Assembly: GCA_012960315.1 (NCBI GenBank)
Contig: DUBN01000038.1
Location: forward strand, 1 to 63,636
Reading direction: 5' to 3'
DNA: 63,636 bases
Source of the DNA: Acidimicrobiia bacterium
GTDB taxonomy: Bacteria; Actinomycetota; Acidimicrobiia; Acidimicrobiales; Poriferisodalaceae
The position numbers and the translations under genes are program-made. Positions 7,687 through 16,134 of this stretch are shown here, in pieces. The notes under the pieces are model-generated. The model ran no database searches, was not told the DNA's origin, and was given only the letters and a program-made list of their open reading frames with translations. How positions within the stretch are numbered: the stretch's first letter is position 1; every line of letters begins with the position of its first letter.

Positions 7687-9822
7687 ATGAACGGTGTGAA
7701 CGCGTTGTTCCCGAAGCTGCTTTCTCCCGGACGGCTTGGTCCGCTCAAGGTGCGTAACCGGATAGTCCTGCCAGCCATGGACCAGAACAACTGCACCGAA
7801 GAGGGCCTAATCACCGACGAAACTATCGCCCACTATGAGGCACGCGCCAAGGGAGGTGTGGGGCTTCTGATCGTTGAGACCTCAGCCGTCTCCTACCCGC
7901 ATGGCGCGACTGCTCGCCATCAACCAGCACTCTCGCACGACAAAGTGATCCCAGACCTCCGGCGGCTCGCTGATGCTGTCCACGCACACGGCGCGAAGAT
8001 CATTGTCCAGATTTGCCATCACGGAAAGACGTCGAGCGTTGACATCTCTGAGGGACGACCGGCACTTATACCGTCACTGCCGCCACCCCCCTCAGACCCC
8101 AGGGGAATGATGGCGGACACAACCATGGACGAGTTGCTGCAGATGGCGACCCTTACCGGAGGGCAAATGCCCTCTTACGCTGAAGCGACAGCCCCACAAC
8201 TCACGGATATTGTCCGAGACTTCGCCGCCGCCGCCACTCGAGTCCAACAGGCTGGATTTGATGGGGTTGAGGTCCACGCGGCCCACGGTTACCTCCTTTC
8301 TACGTTCCTGTCTCCAGCTTGGAACCGTCGTGACGATATCTACGGGGGCTCCGGTGAGCGACGGACCCGACTCCTCACCGATGTCATCACAGCGGTTCGT
8401 CATAGGTGTGGACCGGAGTTCGCAATCATCGTGCGCCTAGACGGCCACGAATACGGCGTTGACGGTGGGATCACCGTCCGGGATGCTGTCGAACACGCAC
8501 GGGCGGCCGTCGATGCGGGAGCGAACGCAGTCCACGTCTCGGCGACTTCGTCAGCAGGGACTGGGGTTGGGTTCACCGATGCGCCGATCCCTTGGCAGTT
8601 CAATCAATATGAGGGCCTGGCCAGAAGTGTGAAGGAAGCGGTCGACGTACCCGTTCTCGCGGTCGGACGAATCCGTCCTTCGGACGCTGAACGCATCCTT
8701 GGTAGCAGCAACGCCGACTTCGTGTCGATGGGCCGGCAACTCCTGGCAGATCCCGACCTGGTCCGACGCCTGGATGCCGGCCACCCCGAGCTGATTCGTC
8801 CCTGCATTAACTGTCTCGTCTGCGTCGCGCAGAACTTCTGGAGTGGCCAACCGGTGTGTGCCGTCAACGCACGGCTTGGCCACTACGACGAACCTGATCC
8901 GTTACCTGCCGTTTCACCCCGCCATGTGGTCATCATCGGTGGCGGACCAGCCGGCATGGAGTGCGCGCGAGTTGCAGCCAAACGCGGTCACCGAGTCACC
9001 CTGCTCGAAGCTTCCGACCAACTTGGGGGAACGACGCGTTTTTCGTCACTCACTACCCCCGCCAACGGCGAGTTTATCGAGTTTCTTCGCGCCGCAATCA
9101 GCGAAGCTGGTGTCGAAACCCACACCGGTGTGAGAGCTGATAGTGAACTGATCGCCAACCTTGCGCCGGAGGCTGTCGTAGTTGCCACAGGTGCGCGCCG
9201 GGCCCAGCCTGACCTCCCCGGCGCTGATCTTCCCCATGTGCTATCTGGTGACGATCTCCGGGCCCAACTGACTGGCGACGCTGACCTGGTTGCGCGTCGT
9301 CGCCTAGGAATGCTGACCCGACTGGTTCTCAGGACCAGTCGCCTCCTGCGGCTCACGGCCGATATGGGCCGGGTGCGTCTTCTCTCCCGACTTTGGATGC
9401 CGATTGGTCGCCGCGTCGTAGTCATACATGGCGATCTCGTTGGTACCGAAATTGCACATTTTCTCGCCAATCGGGGACGCACCGTCCACGTACTCGAGCC
9501 AGGTACCCAGCCCGCCACCGCTATGGCCCATCCCCGCCGCTGGCGGGCACTGCATGAGTCGCGGCTTGCTGGCGTCACGTTTCACACCAAAGCCGAAGCA
9601 ACTTCTATCTCGCCGACGCAGGTCGAATATCGGCAGGCCGACATGACCCTCCAACTCGACGCCGACACAGTGATTTTCGCCGGAGCAGTTCACGCTGACC
9701 GCTCGCTAGCTGACGCCCTCTTAGCTAACGGCCACGAGGTGCACATCGTCGGTGACGCCGACGAAGAGTGGTACATCGAGGGAGCAGTACGCAGCGGCCA
9801 TCGGGTCGGGGTCGCACTCTGA
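7687..9822 (+). CDS. OYE-like NADH:flavin oxidoreductase fused to FAD/NAD(P) reductase (FadH/TMADH family)
   Basis: A 711-residue three-part flavoprotein of the 2,4-dienoyl-CoA reductase / trimethylamine dehydrogenase family. Residues 1-360 form the FMN-binding TIM barrel (LKVRNRIVLPAM; HAAHGYLLSTFLSPAWNRR near 197-215; YGGSGERR). Cysteines 373, 376, 379 and 391 are the probable [4Fe-4S] ligands; the C-x2-C-x2-C spacing is slightly tighter than in FadH. From about 412, VVIIGGGPAGMECARVA begins the FAD domain and the NAD(P) fold follows. Such enzymes reduce enoyl-type or demethylate amine/betaine substrates; the substrate here is unknown. It is divergent from the SDR gene. Confidence 0.92.
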   Translation: MNGVNALFPKLLSPGRLGPLKVRNRIVLPAMDQNNCTEEGLITDETIAHYEARAKGGVGLLIVETSAVSYPHGATARHQPALSHDKVIPDLRRLADAVHAHGAKIIVQICHHGKTSSVDISEGRPALIPSLPPPPSDPRGMMADTTMDELLQMATLTGGQMPSYAEATAPQLTDIVRDFAAAATRVQQAGFDGVEVHAAHGYLLSTFLSPAWNRRDDIYGGSGERRTRLLTDVITAVRHRCGPEFAIIVRLDGHEYGVDGGITVRDAVEHARAAVDAGANAVHVSATSSAGTGVGFTDAPIPWQFNQYEGLARSVKEAVDVPVLAVGRIRPSDAERILGSSNADFVSMGRQLLADPDLVRRLDAGHPELIRPCINCLVCVAQNFWSGQPVCAVNARLGHYDEPDPLPAVSPRHVVIIGGGPAGMECARVAAKRGHRVTLLEASDQLGGTTRFSSLTTPANGEFIEFLRAAISEAGVETHTGVRADSELIANLAPEAVVVATGARRAQPDLPGADLPHVLSGDDLRAQLTGDADLVARRRLGMLTRLVLRTSRLLRLTADMGRVRLLSRLWMPIGRRVVVIHGDLVGTEIAHFLANRGRTVHVLEPGTQPATAMAHPRRWRALHESRLAGVTFHTKAEATSISPTQVEYRQADMTLQLDADTVIFAGAVHADRSLADALLANGHEVHIVGDADEEWYIEGAVRSGHRVGVAL

Positions 9823-9889
9823 ACCCAACCCGCGCCGGTGCGGAGCTATTGCTCAGCTACTCGACACCTTGGATAGTTAGGGTGGGGGG

Positions 9890-11599
9890 ATGACAGGGAA
9901 TCATTGGAAGCGGGCAAGTCTCGAGTTGCGGGCGGCCGGGTTTGAGCCCGAGACCATCGCGGCGAAGAACACGATCGTTACGGTGGCGGGTGCCTACACA
10001 AACGCCCATCGCTGCAACAACCGGGTCGAGCGCATATCGGACCTGATGTCGGAGTCGATCGCTTCGCATGGCGGACAAGGGTTGGTCGTTGGTGCGCCGG
10101 CGGTCTCCGATGCTCTCACCCAGGGTTCACCCAATGCCAGCTACAGCCTCGTGTCACGAGACATCATCGCCGACTCGTTCGAGATCGGGCATCGGGCCCA
10201 TCACGGCGAGGCGATGGTTATCATCTCGGGCTGCGACAAGACGGGCGCAGCCGCGATGATGCCCCTGGCTCGCACCAACGACGTTGGACTCGTGATCTAC
10301 CCAGGGACTAGCTCGCCGGGCTGCGTGAACTTTGAGCCATGGGCGTCGAAGGGTAACAACCTGACGATTCTCGACTGGGCCGAGGCACGAGCGGCGATGC
10401 GAGCCGATCGGATCAGCCGAGAGGAATTCGAAGAGGTCGAACGGAACGTGATGCCCGGCAGTGGCACCTGCGGGGCAATGTTTACAGCGAACACCATGAG
10501 CACCATCACCGAGGCAATGGGGATGATGTTGCCCCGGGGCGCCTCGCATCCGGCCGACTACAACGCCGCGAGCGATATCCACGACGACGTGAAGGCTCAG
10601 GTGGAAGCAACCGCCGAAGCTCTGTACACCCTGATCGAAGCCGACCTTCGGCCCCGGGACATCATGAACACGAAGGGCTTCGAGAACGCCATCACCACCG
10701 CCTACGCGATGGGGGGCTCAACCAACATGTACCTCCATTTGCTGGCGATCGCTCGCGATGCAGAGGTGGCCCTCACCATCGATCGCATCCAGGAGATCGG
10801 CGAGCGGGTGCCACTCATTGCGAATCTTCAGCCGCACGGTCCTTACTCGATGGTCGCCCTGCACGAACTCGGCGGAGTGCCGGTCGTGATGAAGGAGCTC
10901 CTTGATAACGGCTTCCTACATGGCGACGCCATGACGGTCACCGGAAAAACTCTCGTTGAGAACCTGGCTGACGTGGCCTCGCTGGCCGATTTGGGTGACC
11001 AGGACTTGGTGCAACCGGTGTCAGCCCCGGCGGCCCGACCGAACAACCACATCACGGTCCTGCACGGAAATTTGGCTCCGGAGAGTTGTGTCCTGAAACT
11101 GGGAGGCAAGACTCTCGAGACGGGCGAGTTCCGCGGAATCGCCAAGGTGTTCGAAAACGAACCGGACGCCATGACGGCCATTCAGTCCGGAGTCATCGTG
11201 CCTGGCGACGTGGTTGTGGTGCGCAACGTCGGCCCCAAGGGGGGCCCCGGTATGCCCGAGATGGTGATGCTCACCATCGAGTTGCAAGGACGCGGTTTGG
11301 GCAAGGACGTCGCGCTCATCACTGATGGCCGGTTCAGCGGTGTCTCGCACGGAATCCTCATCGGACATATTTGCCCCGAGGCGGCCGACGGTGGTCCGCT
11401 CGCAGCAGTGCAGGACGGCGACACAATCGTCATCGATCCGGTTAATCGGACTCTTGACGTAGCGATCGACGACAGCGAGTTACAGCGACGGATGGCGACG
11501 ATCGGGCCGAGGGACTTGCCGAGCACCATTCCGCAGGGTTCGGTGTTGCGCCGGTACGCCCGACACGTATCATCGGCCCACTATGGATGTGTGCAGTAG
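9890..11599 (+). CDS. IlvD/Edd family dehydratase (dihydroxy-acid dehydratase-like)
   Basis: A 569-residue protein of the dihydroxy-acid/6-phosphogluconate dehydratase family, which removes water from 2,3-dihydroxy acids using an Fe-S cluster. Likely cluster cysteines lie in AHRCNNRV, IISGCDKTGAAAMM and GSGTCGAMFTANTM. The conserved C-terminal GPKGGPGMPEM and TDGRFSGVSHG motifs are present and length is normal. Purine-rich GGTGGGGGG lies just before the ATG. No isoleucine/valine genes are adjacent, so this may be a sugar-acid dehydratase paralogue rather than the biosynthetic IlvD. A thioredoxin-fold gene follows. Confidence 0.85.
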   Translation: MTGNHWKRASLELRAAGFEPETIAAKNTIVTVAGAYTNAHRCNNRVERISDLMSESIASHGGQGLVVGAPAVSDALTQGSPNASYSLVSRDIIADSFEIGHRAHHGEAMVIISGCDKTGAAAMMPLARTNDVGLVIYPGTSSPGCVNFEPWASKGNNLTILDWAEARAAMRADRISREEFEEVERNVMPGSGTCGAMFTANTMSTITEAMGMMLPRGASHPADYNAASDIHDDVKAQVEATAEALYTLIEADLRPRDIMNTKGFENAITTAYAMGGSTNMYLHLLAIARDAEVALTIDRIQEIGERVPLIANLQPHGPYSMVALHELGGVPVVMKELLDNGFLHGDAMTVTGKTLVENLADVASLADLGDQDLVQPVSAPAARPNNHITVLHGNLAPESCVLKLGGKTLETGEFRGIAKVFENEPDAMTAIQSGVIVPGDVVVVRNVGPKGGPGMPEMVMLTIELQGRGLGKDVALITDGRFSGVSHGILIGHICPEAADGGPLAAVQDGDTIVIDPVNRTLDVAIDDSELQRRMATIGPRDLPSTIPQGSVLRRYARHVSSAHYGCVQ

Positions 11600-11654
11600 T
11601 GGGCACGGTGAGTTACTGAGGACCCTCTTCAGGCTGGCGAAGACCCTCGAGAGT

Positions 11655-11660
11655 TATAAA
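11655..11660 (+). promoter_or_regulatory. Candidate -10 element for a leaderless transcript
   Basis: TATAAA lies 8 bases before the ATG at 11669, and no ribosome-binding site is visible. The spacing puts the transcription start at or next to the start codon, as in leaderless actinobacterial mRNAs. No clear -35 element was found. Confidence 0.45.
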
Positions 11661-11668
11661 ATCTGTTT

Positions 11669-12019
11669 ATGTCCATAGAAGAGCTTTCAACCTTGCCAGA
11701 TGGATTAGTAATATTTGTCAGAAAGGACTGCCCAACATGTGTCGAAATACAGTCGGTGCTTCGGCAGCTATCCAAAAGTGATTTAGTTCTAACCGTTTAC
11801 TCAGATGACCCTGGCTTCCCGGCGAGAGTCAGTACCGTGAAACATGACCGCGATCTGCGCGTTTTTCGGAAGAACGAAGTTGACGACGTGCCAACCTTGA
11901 TACACGTTGTCGATGGCCGCGCGGTGGCGAGGACGGTGGGTTGGGAGCGACGTTCCTGGGAGGCCTTAACCGGCACTGACGACCTTGGATTAGATCTTCC
12001 AGACTGGCGTCCCGGTTGA
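11669..12019 (+). CDS. Thioredoxin-fold protein (CxxC)
   Basis: A 116-residue protein with a redox motif CPTC in VRKDCPTCVEIQSVL and the cis-proline region DVPTLIHVVDGRAV, the two key features of a thioredoxin/glutaredoxin fold. The C-terminus ends LDLPDWRPG. No signal peptide, so cytoplasmic. The start appears leaderless. It directly follows the IlvD-like dehydratase in the same direction (69-base gap), so a role in protecting or reducing that Fe-S enzyme is conceivable but only inferred. Confidence 0.75.
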   Translation: MSIEELSTLPDGLVIFVRKDCPTCVEIQSVLRQLSKSDLVLTVYSDDPGFPARVSTVKHDRDLRVFRKNEVDDVPTLIHVVDGRAVARTVGWERRSWEALTGTDDLGLDLPDWRPG

Positions 12020-12278
12020 GTGTTACCAAAAACTTTCTTAGCGGTCGCTGAGAATGAAAGCCTGAAAACTCAACTCCCAAATTCGCGTGAGCGATCATGA
12101 CCCTAAAGAGGCTGTCACATATCGAGGTGTGGCCGCTACAGAACAAACCCTCAGACATAAAAGTGCAAAGAGCCAGCGAGCTAATGGAGAAGTTGGTCAA
12201 GCCATCGACCATTGCTCAACCGGAGCGTGTCCGATCAGATAATCACCACGGCGGAAACAGCCAACGTCGAGTTCGGCG

Positions 12279-12923
12279 TCACGGGTAGGTGACGGCGCCC
12301 CACCTTTCGGAGAAAACAACCTCGTCAAGACCCATACGGTCAAGCTTGGTTGGGAACGGCTGCGTTCTGTGGCCGACTGCTACGTGTGCGACCGTTGCGG
12401 CATCGTCAGGGATCTCTAGGAGTTCCTTGACCTCGGGTTCAAACAGGCACAGCAGGGTGGTGAGTGCGGCGCCGAGCTGTGCTTCGCGACATCCCAAAAT
12501 GAAGTTCTGCACCGCTGGGTAAATTGATGCTCCTCCAACTACCGATAAGCGTCCCAATTCAGTGTCTGTGGGGTGGGTGCTGTCTAGATGGGCGCATGCG
12601 ACCACCATGACCGGTACCTGCTCCAGGTGATCCGCGAAATGATCCGCGTTTCTGAGCAGCTTCGCGGCCTTATCCGATCCGATGTCGATGTCGCCAGTTT
12701 CGGCGTCGGCGAGGTAGGCCTTCCAAGGGACTCGATACCAGTCCGCTAATCGATTTCGCTTTTCTTGGTCTCGTACGACGACAAACCTGACGGGCTGACG
12801 GTTACCGCCCTGGGGTGCAAACCTCGCGTAATCGAACGCTGTTTGGAGTTGGCCGTCGGTGACCGGCTCGTCGCTGAAATACCGGGTCGTCACCGCGCTG
12901 CGGATAGCTTCACCGAGTTCCAT
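12279..12923 (-). CDS. Nitroreductase family protein
   Basis: A 214-residue FMN-dependent nitroreductase-like enzyme. Seen: AVTTRYFSDEPVTDGQL at the start, then FAPQGGNRQPVRFVVVRD (FMN-binding SxGNxQPWRF-like motif) and NFILGCREAQLGAALTTL (second FMN/dimer segment). Length matches the family. Preceded by AAAAGGGGAAG. Physiological substrate unknown; the family reduces nitroaromatics, quinones or flavins. A second, broken nitroreductase lies at 15505-16102. Confidence 0.9.
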   Translation of the reverse strand: MELGEAIRSAVTTRYFSDEPVTDGQLQTAFDYARFAPQGGNRQPVRFVVVRDQEKRNRLADWYRVPWKAYLADAETGDIDIGSDKAAKLLRNADHFADHLEQVPVMVVACAHLDSTHPTDTELGRLSVVGGASIYPAVQNFILGCREAQLGAALTTLLCLFEPEVKELLEIPDDAATVAHVAVGHRTQPFPTKLDRMGLDEVVFSERWGAVTYP

Positions 12924-13313
12924 ATCTTCCCCTTTTGTAACTCAAACAGACAAGTCGAAAACTTGACTAATAGATGCGACCAACTTAGACGTGAAGGAGT
13001 TCGGGTTTGACCACGCGTTCGTCGCTAAAAGATTGAGGCCGGCTTCAGCATTCATGACTCATCGCAACCGCTTCCCCTTGGGCCGCTACCAGCTAGATAC
13101 GCCTAGCCATAGGAACTAGCGCTCTCCCCAATACATGCTTGCTAAGCCTCATCGAGGCGAGCGATCATGGAGCTGTTGAGGACATCCATGTCGCAGCCAA
13201 ATGGATCAGGAAGAGCTCCGACGAGCCAAAGGGCCCCCAGTGCGGGAAGGAAGAGAAGTGCACCAGGGGCCCTCGATCAGAAGAAGGTTTGGTCTAACAA
13301 TTTCCGCCTTCCA
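12924..13313. other. Intergenic region
   Basis: About 390 bases between the nitroreductase start and the ammonium transporter stop, both on the minus strand. On the minus strand around 13145-13285 there is a short hydrophobic frame without a start codon (GALLFLPALGALWLVGAL), possibly a membrane-protein scrap. A weak GCCTC-ATC-GAGGC hairpin lies near 13148. No RNA gene seen. Confidence 0.35.
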
Positions 13314-14711
13314 TCACGAGTAGTGGGTCTCTCTCGTGACAACATCGTCGAGCACTAGACCAGGTCCTCCATGTTCGGAAACGTCCAGTCCCACAGTTTC
13401 TTCTTGTGGTGACACCCTCAGGCCCATTATGTACTTCAGACCACCAAACATGATGAAGCCAGTAACAAGTGTCCATGCAGCGACTATGAGAACCATGACC
13501 GCTTGCATAGCTAGTTGGTCTAAGCCTCCTCCATAGAACAACCCGGCGTCATCTCGTCCCAAGAAGGCGTCGTCGTATTTTGCGAACAGCCCAATGGCTA
13601 GGGTTCCCCAAATACCGCACGCTCCGTGGACCGCAAACGCTCCTACGGCGTCATCGATTTTGAGTTTTCGATCTACGAAATTCGCTGCCAGCACCACGAC
13701 GAAGCCTGCAATCACTCCTGTAAGAACTGAGCCCCAAGGGGTCATCGTTCCACAGCCAGCGGTTATACCGACCAACCCGCCCAAAGCGCCGTTACCTGCA
13801 ACAGCAACGTCTGGCTTCCCCGTTCGTAGCCAATTAAATGCTGCCGCCCCGATGACGCCCGCACAAGCCGCTAACACTGTATTAAGAGCGACAAACATCA
13901 CCCAATTGTCAGCTGCTAGTTCTGAACCCGGGTTAAATCCAAACCAACCGAACCAAAGTATGAAGACACCCAGTATTGCAAGGGTGATGTTGTGGCCAGG
14001 GATTGTTCGAACACTTCCATCAGGGCCGTACTTGCCTATGCGGGGACCGACCATAAACGCTCCGATCAGAGCTAGCCAGCCTCCAACGCTGTGAACAATG
14101 GTTGATCCCGCGAAGTCACTATAAACAGCATCACCAATTGTTATTTGGGCAATGAGCCCACCACCCCAAGTCCAGTGAACAACGATGGGGTAAATAATTG
14201 CTGTCGTGAGAAGACTAAAAATTAGGTAAGCGCTGAATTTGGTTCGTTCCGCCAACGCTCCGGAAGCGATCGTTACAGCGGTAGCAGCGAAGACGGCTTG
14301 GAAAAAGAAGTCAGTGGCTCCACTTAACCCTTCACTCATGTCGAATAGATCGACTCCGCTCAGGGCGAACGATCCCCATCCAAACAAGTCACTGCTGCCT
14401 GAGTCGCTTCCATAGGCAAGGCCATAGCCAACCAAGAAGAACGCCATAATTCCGATGGCGGCGTCTGCGAGGTTCTTCGCCATTATGTTGCCTACATTTT
14501 TCGATCGGGTAAGGCCCGATTCCAGCATGGCGAAGCCCGCTTGCATGAGGAACACAAGCACACCTGCGATGAACACCCAAAGGTTGTCCATTACCGCTTG
14601 CACCGCCATGGCGGCTGCGTCCCCATCGTGCCCATCTGCGCTAACGGGGCCGGCAAAGAGGAACAGTCCGCCAACAACGCCTGCGGCGGCAATCAATAAT
14701 TTGCGTTTCAT
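13314..14711 (-). CDS. amt: Ammonium transporter (Amt/MEP family)
   Basis: A 465-residue ammonium channel with a cleavable signal peptide (MKRKLLIAAAGVVGGLFLFAG, then PVSADG), about eleven membrane segments and the family signatures FMLQAGFAMLE-like (VFLMQAGFAMLESG), DFAGSTIVHSVGG and AVHGACGIWGTLA. The start at 14711 is chosen over the longer frame because GGAAGGA lies just upstream and the signal peptide follows immediately. A GlnR-type box and a -10 hexamer lie upstream, consistent with nitrogen control. No glnB/glnK follows, unlike many amt operons. Confidence 0.95.
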   Translation of the reverse strand: MKRKLLIAAAGVVGGLFLFAGPVSADGHDGDAAAMAVQAVMDNLWVFIAGVLVFLMQAGFAMLESGLTRSKNVGNIMAKNLADAAIGIMAFFLVGYGLAYGSDSGSSDLFGWGSFALSGVDLFDMSEGLSGATDFFFQAVFAATAVTIASGALAERTKFSAYLIFSLLTTAIIYPIVVHWTWGGGLIAQITIGDAVYSDFAGSTIVHSVGGWLALIGAFMVGPRIGKYGPDGSVRTIPGHNITLAILGVFILWFGWFGFNPGSELAADNWVMFVALNTVLAACAGVIGAAAFNWLRTGKPDVAVAGNGALGGLVGITAGCGTMTPWGSVLTGVIAGFVVVLAANFVDRKLKIDDAVGAFAVHGACGIWGTLAIGLFAKYDDAFLGRDDAGLFYGGGLDQLAMQAVMVLIVAAWTLVTGFIMFGGLKYIMGLRVSPQEETVGLDVSEHGGPGLVLDDVVTRETHYS

Positions 14712-14742
14712 TTTTTTCCTTCCAGAACGCACGAACAACTGC

Positions 14743-14748
14743 ACTATA
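14743..14748 (-). promoter_or_regulatory. Candidate amt -10 element
   Basis: Minus-strand TATAGT about 32 bases upstream of the amt ATG, leaving a leader of roughly 25 bases with the GGAAGGA site. A TTGATG lies 20 bases further upstream, wider than ideal spacing; an activator-dependent promoter with a poor -35 would fit the GlnR-like box found upstream. Confidence 0.4.
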
Positions 14749-14802
14749 GAAGTGGCTGATTTCGCGCTCATCAAGGCTGGTTTACGAAAACGTCAACATC
14801 TG

Positions 14803-14840
14803 TTTTCAGCAATGTTAAGCAGGTGTTTCACGATTGTTAA
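14803..14840 (-). promoter_or_regulatory. GlnR-type nitrogen-regulator box upstream of amt
   Basis: On the minus strand the sequence reads TTAAC-n6-GAAAC-n6-TTAAC-n6-GAAAA. This reproduces the actinobacterial GlnR consensus gTnAc-n6-GaAAc-n6-gTnAc-n6-GaAAc, including every 6-base spacer. It lies about 92 bases upstream of the amt start and 55 bases upstream of the candidate -10, a position suited to activation under nitrogen limitation. Confidence 0.75.
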
Positions 14841-15085
14841 CACCAAGCGGTTCGTGGCTAAATCGATTGAGGACCGCTCCCGCGAGGCGCACCCCGCTGC
14901 AATCAAGCGTCGAGATCATGGCGAATTGAATTTTGTCGCACACACTCAACGGGTCGGGGTTGTCCCCACGAGAGATGACTCAAAGCAATGCCATCGCTAC
15001 TACAGCGAAGACCCAGCTCATGATTCAAATCCTTCGCCGCGTAGCTCGCGCGGACGTAACCTGACACCACCACCCTCAGGATCTG

Positions 15086-15478
15086 TCAAGCGCCCCCATG
15101 CTTCCAGTAGGTGTCCTTTTTGACGATCCGATCCATACGGTCAAGCGTGTACAGATCGACGGCCGCGACCTCGAACTTCTTGCCCTGATCGGTGCCTGAG
15201 ATGGTGAACGACTGGGTTATGAGTTTGGGCGCGAAATATTCATTCAGGGCCTCGAACCGGACGTTGCTCCAAGTCCGCTTGCGTCGTTCGAGCTCAACAA
15301 CCATCTCGTCGACACCCCGCAGGACGCGGCCGGTCGAGATGGGGTGGTTGGGATCGAACGTGTGTGTGTGCCATTCGAACTCATCGCCCAACACCCCCGC
15401 GAGCAGCTCACGGTCCGCGGCGGCGAACGCCTTTCGGAACCGATTCATGATGTCTTCGTACTCTGCGAGCTCATTCAT
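15086..15478 (-). CDS. SnoaL-like (NTF2-fold) protein
   Basis: A 130-residue protein with the NTF2/SnoaL pattern: helix YEDIMNRFRKAFAAADRELL, GVLGDEFEWH, and beta strands ending AAVDLYTLDRMDRIVKKDTYWK. The start at 15478 is supported by AAGGAG four bases upstream; the longer frame has none. Members are polyketide cyclases, isomerases or ligand-binding proteins; function here is unknown. Likely cotranscribed with the upstream redox genes. Confidence 0.85.
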   Translation of the reverse strand: MNELAEYEDIMNRFRKAFAAADRELLAGVLGDEFEWHTHTFDPNHPISTGRVLRGVDEMVVELERRKRTWSNVRFEALNEYFAPKLITQSFTISGTDQGKKFEVAAVDLYTLDRMDRIVKKDTYWKHGGA

Positions 15479-15504
15479 TAGACTCCTTGATGTCCTCGTC
15501 AAAC

Positions 15505-16102
15505 CTAAACCGTTCGTTCACTGCCCATGCGACCGGTTGTCCGAAGCACTCGCTGAACGTGAACCAGTGGCCGCTTAGCCAGGCCCCAGTGTCCGAACGG
15601 TTTACCGATCGGAATCATGGCGTCGAACTGCCAATCTGAGTCTTCGGGTATTCCGAGCAGGCGATCGGTTTTAGCCTGATGAAACCGCAGCACATCCGTG
15701 AAGGTTGGCCCAAGTTCATGTGCTCATGCCGCCAAGCAGAGTTGCCATGCGACAGGAAACGAGGTGGAGCCGAGGACGATCACTGGTACCTCAGCACGGT
15801 GTCGCCCCAACCAGCCGGCAGTCTTGACCGTTGCAGGATCCGGCGGTCCCGCGAGATCATCGGGGTCAGCTGGCGGAGCTGGTTGGAAATACAGCTGCTT
15901 CATCCCGTCGGTGTACAGGACCTGCGGCTCAGCCTTCGTGCCGGCGTCGCCGAACGATGACGAACCGGACCCACATCCGGTTTTCGCCAGATAGTCCGCT
16001 CAGAGCGGCATCAAGCGGTCTGGCGATGAAGTCATCGTCGATCGGATCGGGCGCCAGGCGCCGCATCGCCCGCGTGGCGTCAAGAAGGTCAAGTGCAACG
16101 AT
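15505..16102 (-). pseudogene. Nitroreductase family protein, decayed
   Basis: Read across frames the minus strand encodes a nitroreductase: ALDLLDATRAMRRLAPDPID, RFVIVRD, a middle part with VPVIVLG, and IPEDSDWQFDAMIPIGKPFG near the end. Three lesions are visible: the likely start codon is ATC (16102) after GGGGAG; one extra base in CGGCGAC near 15952 shifts the frame within VIVRD; and an in-frame TGA at 15721-15723 lies in LCLAA-stop-AHELG where arginine (CGA) is expected. It follows the AhpD-like selenoprotein candidate and was probably cotranscribed. Confidence 0.8.
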
Positions 16103-16134
16103 GGCTAGCTCCCCATCGTCCGATTGCGCCGTTC

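Noticed and set aside
15721-15723. In-frame TGA in the nitroreductase pseudogene as a second selenocysteine codon
   Set aside because: It lies at a helix position normally holding arginine, no redox motif surrounds it, and the gene has a separate frameshift and no proper start; decay explains it.
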